Shown: in pieces, positions 50,183 to 59,190 of the stretch | Numbering within the stretch: position 1 is the first letter of the stretch | How the letters are laid out: the number at the start of each line of letters is the position of its first letter | Origin: Ruminococcus flavefaciens AE3010 | Lineage (GTDB): Bacteria; Bacillota; Clostridia; Oscillospirales; Ruminococcaceae | Reading direction: 5' to 3' | Length of the DNA stretch: 64,000 bases | Assembly (NCBI RefSeq): GCF_000526795.1 | Contig: NZ_JAGT01000001.1 | Span: forward strand, 2,330,001-2,394,000 | Position numbers and translations under genes: made by a program | The notes under the pieces: model-generated | What the model saw: the letters and a program-made list of their open reading frames with translations, nothing else | Told to the model about the DNA's origin: nothing | Databases searched by the model: none

Positions 50183-50256
50183 TTCAAAAGCTTAATGGAG
50201 GAGGAGAGGCTCAAGCGTCTCTGCCTCTGTCCCCAAGCTTTACGGAGGTTATTACA

Positions 50257-50490
50257 ATGAAAGATTTACTTTATGCTATCGCAGCAGGCCTCGTAGAAGA
50301 CAAGTCCGCTATCAATATTACCGAGGACGCACCCGACGAAGAGGGCGTTATCGTTTTCCACCTTAACGTTGCTCCCGACGATATGGGCAGAGTTATCGGT
50401 AAGCAGGGCAGGATCGCAAAGGCCCTCCGTACTATCATGCGCGCAGGCGCAGCTAAGAAGGACCAGAAGGTCTCTGTTACGATCGAATAA
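50257..50490 (+). CDS. khpA: KH-domain RNA-binding protein KhpA (YlqC)
   Basis: This 77-residue protein has a single type II KH domain with the RNA-binding loop VIGKQGRIAKALRTIM (GxxG = GKQG). KhpA and its partner KhpB bind RNA and affect cell division in streptococci. Start is ATG 50257 after ACGGAGG; the longer frame from 50179 would overlap rpsP. Gene order ffh-rpsP-khpA is standard, but the usual rimM-trmD-rplS continuation is missing: a terminator and repeats follow instead. Confidence 0.95.
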   Translation: MKDLLYAIAAGLVEDKSAINITEDAPDEEGVIVFHLNVAPDDMGRVIGKQGRIAKALRTIMRAGAAKKDQKVSVTIE

Positions 50491-50497
50491 GTATCAT

Positions 50498-50521
50498 AAG
50501 CTCCCATTTGGGAGCTTTTTT
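50498..50521 (+). terminator. Terminator of ylxM-ffh-rpsP-khpA
   Basis: AAGCTCCC/GGGAGCTT with an ATTT loop and T6 tail. Confidence 0.88.
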
Positions 50522-50522
50522 G

Positions 50523-50832
50523 TAAGCTGTGCCAGCTTGACCCCAGCCACGTTGTCGCTTGTTTCACGCGCTCACTCTCATCAAAAACGATACTCTGCTT
50601 TCGCTTATGGCACAAATATTGAAATAAACATGAAACCGTATGTAGGGGGGCGATGCCTACATCGCCCCGTGAGACACGTAATTATTTTTGCGGGCTGATG
50701 TGGGTGACTCCCTACAGTGTAGGGAGATGTCCGTAGGACAGAGGGTACGGGTGCCTGTTAGGCATCAGCCCCTACAGTCAGTCATTTAAAATTTTACAGG
50801 AATCGACGGGCGCCCAAAGGGCGCCCCTACAA
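50523..50832. repeat. Family C unit followed by family B palindromes
   Basis: 50523-50625: CCACGTTGTCGCTTG, TTTCACGCGCTCAC, TCGCTTATGGCAC (family C, compare 20868-20935). Then 50641-50670 (GGGGCGATGCCTACATCGCCCC), 50704-50777 (CCCTACAGTGTAGGG, GTCCGTAGGAC, GTGCCTGTTAGGCATC nested between TGGGTGA and CCCCTACAG) and 50805-50832 (GGGCGCCCAAAGGGCGCCC). Confidence 0.75.
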
Positions 50833-50943
50833 ATACTATGCACTGATCACTAATAACTAACCACTTGCGGACGCGCAGCGGGCGGCTGTATATTGCAAAA
50901 ATTGCTCACATTTGTCTTTTTTTGCTTACTTTATGTATACTAC

Positions 50944-50972
50944 TTGACACGATAGGTTATAGAGTATATAAT
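50944..50972 (+). promoter_or_regulatory. Consensus promoter of a candidate small RNA
   Basis: TTGACA at 50944-50949, 17 bp, TATAAT at 50967-50972. Confidence 0.85.
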
Positions 50973-50978
50973 GTATAA

Positions 50979-51072
50979 CGGTATTGGTCCAGACAAGACA
51001 CATATCAAAAAAGCTTTAAAGCTTATATACCCTCTCTTTAAAAGCCCATGCAGCGCAGCATGGGCTTTTTTC
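50979..51072 (+). ncRNA. Candidate ~94-nt small RNA
   Basis: It starts after a consensus promoter and ends in an intrinsic terminator (AAAGCCCATG 51041-51050 with CATGGGCTTT 51059-51068, then T-rich). The middle contains the palindrome AAGCTTTAAAGCTT. A frame starting ATGTATAACGG exists but has no SD, so an untranslated RNA is more likely. No known family recognised (it does not look like 6S, tmRNA, SRP RNA or RNase P). Confidence 0.6.
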
Positions 51073-51188
51073 TTTCCCCTGAATAGGCAATTTGACGGCA
51101 GGGCAATAATATTTTGCTGTAAAAACCGCATTTTTTGCAATATTAACTCCAAAATATTACGGACTATGTAGAAAATATATAGTTCTCA

Positions 51189-51217
51189 TTGACAATTTGT
51201 CCAAATAATGATACAAT
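51189..51217 (+). promoter_or_regulatory. Sigma-A promoter of the GH95 gene
   Basis: TTGACA at 51189-51194, 17 bp, TACAAT at 51212-51217. In the ~110-base leader, CTGTTATTTT/AAAATAACAG (51241-51263) forms a tight hairpin. Confidence 0.8.
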
Positions 51218-51333
51218 TATTATGCATAGATATAGATAATCTGTTATTTTGTTAAAATAACAGACAGAAGGGTGATATTAAAATTTATGGAACAGCTCCC
51301 CCTCGGACTGTCCCAAAAAGGAGTTGGAAAGGA

Positions 51334-54300
51334 ATGAAACTTAAATCCACCAGAAAATTTCTCTCCGTTTTCCTCTCAGCGTGTATGGCACTGCCTCTTG
51401 TTACAGGCGGAGCTCCCATACCCAGACTGACGGCAGAGAATACTGCGGCGGCAGCCGAGTACCCACACGATGATGACCTTGTACTGCGCTATACCACTCA
51501 GGCAGGCAACGTCAACACCGACAACGCATTCAACAACAACGAGTCGTTCTACAAGGCGCTGCCTCTCGGAAACGGACGCATAGGCGCCATGGTATACGGA
51601 AACTGCCCCAACGAGCTCATCGATATCAACGAGTGTACCGTGTGGAGCTCAGGTCCCGGCAATAACAACAAGGAGGGCGGCGCCAACCACATCAAGGAGA
51701 TACAGGACCTCATCAAGAACGGCAAGTACAACGACGCCAACGGTCTCGTTGGACGCTATCTCATTGGCGGCGGCGAGGCAAAGTACCAGAAGGTGGGCGC
51801 TCTCAGGCTCAATCTCGGTCACGAGAATGTGTTGGACTACCAGCGTACCCTCGATATGAACGACGCTGTTGCACGTACTACATATACCTGCGGCGGCAAG
51901 AAATATACACGCGAGACCTTTGTAAGCTATCCCGATCAGGTCATGGTAACACGTATAACCTGCGACAGTGCAGGCTCCGTATCTCTTACGGCAGGCTATG
52001 ACGGACTTCTCAACGGCGGCGTAACTACCGACGGAAACGATACCCTTATCGCCAACGGTCACGCCGACGAGGATCTGTGGATCAAGGGCGCAGTCTACTA
52101 CTCCTCGCGGAGCAAGGTCATTCCCGACGGCGGTACTATCAGCGCAGGCAACGGCAGAGTAAACGTATCGGGCGCAAACTCCGTGCTCATACTCACATCT
52201 GTCCGCACCAATTTCGTGGACTACAAGACCTGCAACGGCGACGAAAAGGGCGATGCCGCCGCTGATATAAAAAAGGCTGAGAGCCTTGACTTCGACACTC
52301 TCTACGCTCACCATATAGCCGATTATCAGGAGCTCTTCAAGCGCGTGGACGTGGAGCTGGGCGGCGATACATCGGCTATCATAAATAAGACCACTCCTCA
52401 GCGCATATCTGAGTTCGGCACGTCAAACGACCCCAAAATGGCAGAAACTCTCTTCCAGTACGGAAGATACCTTATGATAAGCGCCTCCCGCGACGCTCAG
52501 CCCATGAACTTACAGGGCATCTGGAACAAGTATTCCTCGCCTGCATGGGGCAGCAAGATGACCTCCAATATCAATTATGAAATGAATTACTGGCCTGCAT
52601 TCACCACCAACCTTGCGGAGTGCTTCGAGCCATTCGTGGAGAAGTCCAAGGGACTGGCAGAGGCTGGAAACCTGACTGCAAGGACAAACTACGGCATACA
52701 GGACGGCTGGGTGCTCCACCACAACACCGACCTCTGGAACAGGACGGGCGCTATCGACGGCGCGTGGGGACAGTGGCCGACCGGCGGCGCGTGGGTATCA
52801 AATATGCTCTATGACGCCTACCGCTTCAATCAGGACGAGGAATACCTCGCCGATATATACCCCGTTATCAAGGGCAGCGCACAGTTTCTCAACTCCCTTA
52901 TGACGACCGCTAAGATAAACGGTCAGGAGTACGCGGTGATAAGCCCAAGTACCTCTCCAGAAATAAATCTCCCCGCTTATCCCGACGACTGCATAGACCA
53001 GAGCATCACCATGGATAACGGCATTGCCCGTGAGCTCTTCAAGGACGTGGCGGAGGCTTCCGAGATACTGGGTAAGGACGAGGAGCTGCGCAGTCAGCTC
53101 AACGGCAAGCTCACAAATATACGTCCCGAGACCATAGGCAAATGGGGACAGATGCAGGAATGGGCTCAGGACTGGGACAACAAGAACGAAAAGCACCGCC
53201 ATATTTCCCATATGTATGCCCTTTATCCCGGCTTTGAGATAACTCCCTCAGACAATCCCACCACTGCAAAGGCAGCTTCCGTATCGCTGAATGCGAGAGG
53301 CGACGACGGTACGGGCTGGTCTGAGGCTTGGAAGCTGAACTGCTGGGCAAGACTTGAAGACGGCGAGCACGCATATAACCTTGTAAAGCTCCTCATTTCT
53401 CCTGTTGGCAGAAGCGGACGGCTTTACGATAACCTGTGGGACGCTCACCCGCCATTCCAGATAGACGGAAACTTCGGCTTCACATCGGGCGTTGCGGAAA
53501 TGCTCCTGCAAAGCCAGAACGACGTTATAAGCCTGCTCCCTGCACTTCCCAAGGCATGGTCAACAGGTCACGCAAACGGTCTCTGCGCACGCGGAAACTT
53601 TGAAGTTACCGAGATGTACTGGAAGAACGGCAGACTTGAAAAAGCCACTATACTCTCCAAGTCGGGCGGCACCTGTACAGTCAAGTACGGCGGTACTGTT
53701 GTAAGCTTCGACACAGAAGCTGGCAAGGAGTATAAGCTCAGCGGCGAGCTCCAGCTCGAAGGCTCGGCAGATATGCTCCAGAATCTGGCTATAGGCAAGG
53801 ACGTGATCTCATCGGGCTCAGAAAGCGGCGAGAACGCAGCTCTGGCAGTTGACGGCGATGACAGCACAAAGTGGTGTCATATCGACGGTCTCAGCGGCGA
53901 GTGGATACAGGTAGATCTTGGCGAAAGCTACGATATACAGCGCTGGAACGCTAAATTTGCAGGCGTACAGGAGGATATAAAGTACAATCCCCGTGATTTC
54001 GTTATACAGGCAAGCGCCGACGGCAAGAGCTGGACGGATATCGCAAAGGTATACGGCAACACAAAGAGCTCCTGCGGACGGAATACCGAGGGTATCTCCG
54101 CAAGATACGTAAGACTTGAAATGCTCACCTCCACCCAGAACAACGAGGGAGGCGCAAGGCTCTACGAGCTTGAGGTATGGGGCAGAGACGACAAGCCGCC
54201 TGTGCCAAAGACGGCATTCAAGACCTACGGTGCAAGCGCTTATAACTTCAAGTACGGCGATATCCGCAAGGACGACAGCGGCAATACAGCTATCGGCTAT

Positions 54301-54777
54301 ATCACCGACGGCTCATACGTAGTTTTCCGCAATCTGGACTTCGAGAGCGGCGCAGAGGGCTTCCGTGCAAATACGGCAAGTGCTACCGAGGGCGGCACTA
54401 TCGAGATACGCCTTGATTCCTACGACGGCGAGCTCATAGGCGAGTGTCCTGTATCGGGCACCGACGACTGGGCTGAATATGTGGAGACCGACTGCAAGAC
54501 CAAGCTGTGCACAGGCGCTCACGACGTTTACCTTGTATTCAGAGGCGATGACGGCTACCTGTTCAACGTTGAGGACTTCGGCTTCTACGGTATCAAGGGC
54601 GACGTAAACGGCGACCGTGTTGTGGACATATTCGACATGGTGCGCTACAGAAAGGCGCTCACCGAGGAGATAACTCTCATCGGACTTGCACTTTCCAATG
54701 CAGATATGAACGCAGACAAGAAAAACAATGTAGCTGATATACTGCTCCTGCAAAAGCAGATACTCGGCAAGGCATAA
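51334..54777 (+). CDS. Dockerin-bearing GH95 alpha-L-fucosidase/galactosidase with CBM32- and CBM6-like modules
   Basis: This 1147-residue secreted enzyme has a signal peptide (about 1-41), a GH95 catalytic region (about 50-800), an F5/8-type C (CBM32-like) domain (about 815-949), a CBM6/35-like domain (about 958-1085) and a type I dockerin (about 1089-1147: GDVNGDRVVDIFDMVRYRKAL and ADMNADKKNNVADILLLQKQ). Catalytic residues of Bifidobacterium AfcA appear conserved: Asn412/Asn414 in SNINYEMNYW, Glu543 in SPSTSPEI, Asp711 in FQIDGNFGFT. It should release alpha-1,2-L-fucose, or L-galactose in some relatives, from plant or host glycans while docked in a cellulosome-type complex. SD AAGGAG. Its own promoter; terminator shared with the LRR gene. 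Confidence 0.92.
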   Translation: MKLKSTRKFLSVFLSACMALPLVTGGAPIPRLTAENTAAAAEYPHDDDLVLRYTTQAGNVNTDNAFNNNESFYKALPLGNGRIGAMVYGNCPNELIDINECTVWSSGPGNNNKEGGANHIKEIQDLIKNGKYNDANGLVGRYLIGGGEAKYQKVGALRLNLGHENVLDYQRTLDMNDAVARTTYTCGGKKYTRETFVSYPDQVMVTRITCDSAGSVSLTAGYDGLLNGGVTTDGNDTLIANGHADEDLWIKGAVYYSSRSKVIPDGGTISAGNGRVNVSGANSVLILTSVRTNFVDYKTCNGDEKGDAAADIKKAESLDFDTLYAHHIADYQELFKRVDVELGGDTSAIINKTTPQRISEFGTSNDPKMAETLFQYGRYLMISASRDAQPMNLQGIWNKYSSPAWGSKMTSNINYEMNYWPAFTTNLAECFEPFVEKSKGLAEAGNLTARTNYGIQDGWVLHHNTDLWNRTGAIDGAWGQWPTGGAWVSNMLYDAYRFNQDEEYLADIYPVIKGSAQFLNSLMTTAKINGQEYAVISPSTSPEINLPAYPDDCIDQSITMDNGIARELFKDVAEASEILGKDEELRSQLNGKLTNIRPETIGKWGQMQEWAQDWDNKNEKHRHISHMYALYPGFEITPSDNPTTAKAASVSLNARGDDGTGWSEAWKLNCWARLEDGEHAYNLVKLLISPVGRSGRLYDNLWDAHPPFQIDGNFGFTSGVAEMLLQSQNDVISLLPALPKAWSTGHANGLCARGNFEVTEMYWKNGRLEKATILSKSGGTCTVKYGGTVVSFDTEAGKEYKLSGELQLEGSADMLQNLAIGKDVISSGSESGENAALAVDGDDSTKWCHIDGLSGEWIQVDLGESYDIQRWNAKFAGVQEDIKYNPRDFVIQASADGKSWTDIAKVYGNTKSSCGRNTEGISARYVRLEMLTSTQNNEGGARLYELEVWGRDDKPPVPKTAFKTYGASAYNFKYGDIRKDDSGNTAIGYITDGSYVVFRNLDFESGAEGFRANTASATEGGTIEIRLDSYDGELIGECPVSGTDDWAEYVETDCKTKLCTGAHDVYLVFRGDDGYLFNVEDFGFYGIKGDVNGDRVVDIFDMVRYRKALTEEITLIGLALSNADMNADKKNNVADILLLQKQILGKA

Positions 54778-54778
54778 A

Positions 54779-54812
54779 GAAAAGGGGCTGCCTGTGGCAG
54801 CCCCTTTTAATT
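54779..54812. terminator. Bidirectional terminator between the two dockerin genes
   Basis: AAAAGGGGCTGCC/GGCAGCCCCTTTT with a TGT(G) loop. A family B palindrome (GGGCGCCC type, 54822-54845) follows before the LRR stop codon. Confidence 0.85.
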
Positions 54813-54849
54813 CGGAATCGCAGAGACGCCCGTTGGGCGCCCGTACAGC

Positions 54850-57672
54850 TCAGTTATCTCTCATTGATTCAAGTATCTTCTTGCGGAACTCTACCATATC
54901 GAATATATCAACGTTTCCGTCACCGTTGAGGTCGGCGGACTTGGTCTGTTTCTCGTCCAGTGTGACCAAACCGTGGATATATCTGGATACCATTACAAGG
55001 TCAGCCACATTGAGGGCTCCGTCGCCGTTGAGGTCGCCGCCCTTGAAAACTGCGGTGCTGTCCAGCTCCTCGAACTTGATACCGTACATCTTGGCATAAG
55101 CCTCTGCGGTAGAGTCCTTATAGCCGTGGATGACAGTATCGGCTAAGACCTCCCCCGAGTCTGCTTTAAGCTCCTGTGCAGGTGTTCTTGTGATGCTGTT
55201 TGCACGGCCTGCTGTATTAAGTCCCTTTATTTTTGACTCATTGACCTCGATATGCTTTGCGGGGATAGTCTGATCGCCTGCGCATATCTCGCACTCTGGG
55301 TCATAGATGTATATATCCTTCATGTGATCTGCATTCTTGAAAGCGTCATAGTCAAGAACATGTGAGTAAACATAAGCGCTCTTGATATTGTTGCGTGGAC
55401 TTACCAGTCCCCAGCCCATCTTTGTAACGCTCTTGGGGATAGATATTGCACCGCCTGCGGATATATTCGCAATACCCACAGTACCCTCCTTGGGAACTAC
55501 CCTCGTCAGTGAGACCTCATTCGGGTCTGTGCCGACGCACCAGCCGTCTAAATATCCCAGACCGCCGTCATACTTCACAGTGGGAACACTATCGAAAGCG
55601 TTCTCACCGATATGATCTACACTTTCGGGTATCTTTATATCTGCAAGCTTACCGCAGCTCATGAAAGCATGGTCTCCGATAACATCGAGCTTTTCCGAGA
55701 GCTTTATGCTGCTGAGCTTGTAACAGCCGACAAAAGCACATCTGCCGATAGTTTCAACGCTGTCGGGGAGCTCTATGCTCTCAACGTTGTCAAGGCTGTA
55801 GAATGCAAAGTTGTCTATGGTCTTTACGCCGTCGGGAACGACTATCTTCTTGCCTGCGTATCTGGACGGCACCTTTATGAGCTTGGTCATGTCCTTGCTG
55901 TAGATGATGCCGTCAACGGAGGTGAGATAAGGGTTATCCTTGTCAACATCGTAATATGCGATATCGTCCTCGGCAGCGTCCACCTGCTGTCTGTAGCTCT
56001 CGGCAGTCTTCGGGATATGAACTGTATCCGACTTGCCCATAAATACCGATACCGTTTTTACGGGAGCGCCTTCGATAGTTTCAGCTATTGTGACTTCCTT
56101 CGCGCTGCTGCCATTAACACAGGCATAGGCGTCATTTTCGCTGTATTTCCAGTAAACTATTCCATTTTCTTTGTCTCTTATGATCTCGGGACCCACAACA
56201 GTGGAAGCAGGCTCGAAGGTATCGAATACTCTTCTGTATTTTAGTGCGTACTCCTCTGCGGTAGAACCCTCAAAGCCGCGGATAACCACATCATACTTAG
56301 CCTTGGCGCCTATCTTTATAGGAGCAGAGTATACCCTGCCCTCAACAGGCTGAGCTTTTGCGATGTCTTCAGCACTTGTTTCATAGCTTATTTTTTCATC
56401 AAGCTCAACGAGCTCCGTATTTATTGCCTTTTGTATCGAACTTGAAGCACTTCCTGATGAAGATACAGTTACTGTTTTGTGGGAAAGAATGTATTCTGTT
56501 GGCTTTTCTTCATCTTCTTCGTCGGGAGTATAATCCTTGTCAAGCTCAACATAATAAGGCATCAAAGCGTTCTTTGAATCTGCTATCTTGCAATTGGGAT
56601 CATGTATATCATATTCCCTGATAGCTGTGCCGATAAAGCTTCTTTCTGGGATAGTATCGTTATAGAAGTCAACACGCTCTATCTGAGTATAACGTCCTAA
56701 TCCGACAAATATTCCGTCAGCTAAATGCTTCATGGAAGCAGGTATACTGATAGTTTTCAGCTTGTTTCTGTTGCTGAACATTCCGCAGACTGTGCCGATA
56801 GTGCCCTCTTTGATCGTTCCGTCCACTACATCCTTTTCTGTGCCTACAGCCCAGTTGTCAACATACTTTATTCCGTTCTCGATCTTGACGCAGGCGGTAT
56901 CCTTGAATACCTCCTCGTACATTTCCTCTAAGCTGTCAGGCAAATCGACGCTTTCAAGAGATGAACAGCCTGCAAAGGCATAGTAGGCGATAGCCTTGAG
57001 CTTCTGTGAGAAATTGACCTCAGTAAGACCACTGCAGCCCCAGAAAGCAGACGGGTAAATCTTTTCAACATTTGCGCCCATAGTTACCTTTTTAAGGTCG
57101 CGGCAGCAGGCAAGTGCGCCGCGGTCTATGCTGACAGTCTCGTCAGGGATTATCAGCTCGGTCTTGCCGCCTGCGTTAGGGCAGGCAACGAGCTCTTTCA
57201 TGTCCTTTGTGTATATAACTCCGTCAACTGATGTGAAGAACTCGTTATCCTCGGGGACAGTTATCTCCTCAATGCCCTCTTCTGCAATGAATATCCAGTC
57301 AAAAACCGCGATATTCTTGGAAAGATTGATCTTTTTCAGGTTCTTGCAGTTCTGGAAAGGAGCGTCTGTCACCCCCACAACAGGCTTATCCTTATAGGTT
57401 TCGGGAACTGTGAATTCCTCCATGTCTGTATCGCTTACCTTTGTCAGCAGAGCGAAATCGTTATACACGGTATAGGTCATACCGTCAGCCTCGGCTGATG
57501 TATGCGAGCCGTCAAGGTCATAGCCGTTGACGATGTTGTGCTCGGGCTCGGCAGTCTCTTCAATATCGGCGCCTAAGACGATATTATTATCAGCAGCAAC
57601 AGCAGGCATAGCTGCACAGAACGAGCCGCAGATAACGGACAGAGCTGCAAGTGCTGAGATGATCTTTTTCAT
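54850..57672 (-). CDS. Secreted BspA-like leucine-rich repeat protein with type I dockerin
   Basis: This 940-residue protein has a signal peptide (about 1-27, ending AVAAD), two blocks of BspA/LRR_5 repeats (about 95-360 and 560-800) with units such as LKKVTMGANVEKIYPSAFWGC and LSSIKLSEKLDVIGDHAFMSC, a linker, repeats of VIRGFEGSTAEEYALKY / VIHGYKDSTAEAYAKMY that occur between LRR and dockerin in ruminococcal proteins, and a C-terminal type I dockerin (about 880-938: GDLNGDGALNVADLVMVSRY, ADLNGDGNVDIFDMVEFRKK). No catalytic domain is visible, so it may bind glycans, proteins or host surfaces as part of the cellulosome. SD AGGAGG; promoter at 57726-57754, divergent from agrB. Confidence 0.9.
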   Translation of the reverse strand: MKKIISALAALSVICGSFCAAMPAVAADNNIVLGADIEETAEPEHNIVNGYDLDGSHTSAEADGMTYTVYNDFALLTKVSDTDMEEFTVPETYKDKPVVGVTDAPFQNCKNLKKINLSKNIAVFDWIFIAEEGIEEITVPEDNEFFTSVDGVIYTKDMKELVACPNAGGKTELIIPDETVSIDRGALACCRDLKKVTMGANVEKIYPSAFWGCSGLTEVNFSQKLKAIAYYAFAGCSSLESVDLPDSLEEMYEEVFKDTACVKIENGIKYVDNWAVGTEKDVVDGTIKEGTIGTVCGMFSNRNKLKTISIPASMKHLADGIFVGLGRYTQIERVDFYNDTIPERSFIGTAIREYDIHDPNCKIADSKNALMPYYVELDKDYTPDEEDEEKPTEYILSHKTVTVSSSGSASSSIQKAINTELVELDEKISYETSAEDIAKAQPVEGRVYSAPIKIGAKAKYDVVIRGFEGSTAEEYALKYRRVFDTFEPASTVVGPEIIRDKENGIVYWKYSENDAYACVNGSSAKEVTIAETIEGAPVKTVSVFMGKSDTVHIPKTAESYRQQVDAAEDDIAYYDVDKDNPYLTSVDGIIYSKDMTKLIKVPSRYAGKKIVVPDGVKTIDNFAFYSLDNVESIELPDSVETIGRCAFVGCYKLSSIKLSEKLDVIGDHAFMSCGKLADIKIPESVDHIGENAFDSVPTVKYDGGLGYLDGWCVGTDPNEVSLTRVVPKEGTVGIANISAGGAISIPKSVTKMGWGLVSPRNNIKSAYVYSHVLDYDAFKNADHMKDIYIYDPECEICAGDQTIPAKHIEVNESKIKGLNTAGRANSITRTPAQELKADSGEVLADTVIHGYKDSTAEAYAKMYGIKFEELDSTAVFKGGDLNGDGALNVADLVMVSRYIHGLVTLDEKQTKSADLNGDGNVDIFDMVEFRKKILESMRDN

Positions 57673-57725
57673 AATTATAACCTCCTATATCTTTTATGCC
57701 ATATGGCGGCAAAATCATACTATAT

Positions 57726-57754
57726 ATTATAACATATAGTGCTATTTATGTCAA
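57726..57754 (-). promoter_or_regulatory. Consensus promoter of the dockerin LRR gene
   Basis: On the minus strand, TTGACA (57754-57749), 17 bp, TATAAT (57731-57726). It faces away from the agr promoter 38 bp farther on. Confidence 0.85.
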
Positions 57755-57792
57755 TAATATCTACGGTTTTTCGGAAAGAGGCTTACTCTCAC

Positions 57793-57820
57793 TTGACATT
57801 TTGCCAAATTATGATATAAT
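57793..57820 (+). promoter_or_regulatory. Promoter of agrB-agrA-agrC
   Basis: TTGACA at 57793-57798, 16 bp, TATAAT at 57815-57820. Confidence 0.8.
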
Positions 57821-57877
57821 TAAATTGATTAGTAATTCGGGGCAAAACGCCTCATGTTTAGGATAATGGATTAAGGG

Positions 57878-58465
57878 ATGGATAAATTATTAGATACTAT
57901 CATGGAAAAGCTGCTCAGGGACGGCTTTGTCAGTGAAGATGAGGCAGAGCTCGTCCGCTTCGGGCTGGAGCTGAACATAATGAAGCTCCTTATATCTGCT
58001 GCCATGCTGGCAGCTGCTGTCGTATTCAAAAGTGCCCCTGCGGCACTCATCTTCATGGCAGCATATCCGCCCCTGCGCTCATGCTGCGGCGGATACCACG
58101 CCGGAACGCGCACGGGCTGTTTTATACTTTCCATGGCTGTGCTGAGCACGGTCATTGCTGCTTCCCGTTTCATGGTCAATGTGAGAGTTTCACTTATTAC
58201 TGCGTTAGCTCTTACATTGGCAGGCGTACTTTTTATTGTATTGTTTGCTCCTGTGGATACCCCCAGCAAGCCCTTTGACGAAACAGAGCGCAGGGTATTC
58301 CGCAGGCGTTCACTCATAGCAGCCGCCTTGTCGGTACTGCTTTCGGCTGTACTTGCATTTTTCAGGCTTTATAAGCTTATGGCAGCTGCTTCCATAGCGG
58401 TATTCTTCACAGGGATAATGCTTGTGGCAGGCGTTGTCTCCAACAGGAAAGGAACATTGAAATGA
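57878..58465 (+). CDS. agrB: AgrB-like peptide-processing membrane endopeptidase
   Basis: This 195-residue protein has about five or six membrane segments and the AgrB active site RSCCGGYHAGTRTGCF: His74 and Cys81, the same seven-residue spacing as His77/Cys84 in S. aureus AgrB. It should cut the AgrD C-terminus, form the thiolactone and help export. The likely substrate is the 51-residue peptide encoded at 60739. The stop overlaps the agrA start by 4 bp (ATGA), so the two are translationally coupled. The weak SD (AAGGGAT) fits modest expression. Confidence 0.92.
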   Translation: MDKLLDTIMEKLLRDGFVSEDEAELVRFGLELNIMKLLISAAMLAAAVVFKSAPAALIFMAAYPPLRSCCGGYHAGTRTGCFILSMAVLSTVIAASRFMVNVRVSLITALALTLAGVLFIVLFAPVDTPSKPFDETERRVFRRRSLIAAALSVLLSAVLAFFRLYKLMAAASIAVFFTGIMLVAGVVSNRKGTLK

Positions 58466-59187
58466 TCTCAATTGCTATATGCGACGACGATAAGGACGTT
58501 ATCGCCCAGATCAAGAAGTGCATATCGGAATACAGCGTTTCCCACTCTGTAGAGTTCGACGTTCACAGCTTCAGCTGCGGCGAAAAGCTCCTCGAGACCG
58601 ATATGAACTACGACCTTATCTTTCTCGATATTGAAATGAGCGGCATCGACGGACTAAAGACCGCTCAGATGATACGGCAGATAGACCGCCGTTCAAGGAT
58701 AGTATACGTCACCAACCACTCGGAGTTCGCTCTGCGCAGCTATTCGGTACACCCATTCGACTTTGTGGTGAAGCCCTTTAAGGACGAAAGGATAGGGAAT
58801 GTGCTGGACGAGCTCATTCGCTATCTCTCGGAAAATTCCGAAAAGGACGTGGTGATACAGCTAAAGGGCGAGGACGGCCCTCTGCTGCTGGCGCTGAAAA
58901 ACATATACGTGTTTGAATATACGGGCAACCGCAGGATAACGGTATACACAAAGTCAGAGACTCACCGCATAAGAGGAAGCCTTTCGGATATATTCGCTCT
59001 GATCAATTCAGAGAGCTTCGTTTCTCCCCATAAAAGCTTCATAATAAACATGGAACACATAGATAAGCTCAACAACTTCACGCTATACACCACAAACGGT
59101 CTGGAAGTGCCGATCGCCCAGAAAAAGCTAAAGGATTTCCAGAACGAATTCAGCCGCTTCATCAAGCACTATATAAGACAGGAGTAA
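58462..59187 (+). CDS. agrA: AgrA-like response regulator (receiver plus LytTR)
   Basis: This 241-residue regulator has a receiver domain (ICDDDKD acidic cluster, phospho-acceptor Asp56 in DLIFLDIEMSG, Lys in VVKPF) and a LytTR DNA-binding domain (about 135-241; FEYTGNRRITVYTKSETHRIRG, ESFVSPHKSFIINMEHIDKL). LytTR proteins bind pairs of direct repeats. It is coupled to agrB upstream and lies 3 bp before agrC. In staphylococci AgrA is last in the operon, here it is second. It should activate the agrD promoter and possibly neighbours. Confidence 0.93.
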   Translation: MISIAICDDDKDVIAQIKKCISEYSVSHSVEFDVHSFSCGEKLLETDMNYDLIFLDIEMSGIDGLKTAQMIRQIDRRSRIVYVTNHSEFALRSYSVHPFDFVVKPFKDERIGNVLDELIRYLSENSEKDVVIQLKGEDGPLLLALKNIYVFEYTGNRRITVYTKSETHRIRGSLSDIFALINSESFVSPHKSFIINMEHIDKLNNFTLYTTNGLEVPIAQKKLKDFQNEFSRFIKHYIRQE

Positions 59188-59190
59188 GCT

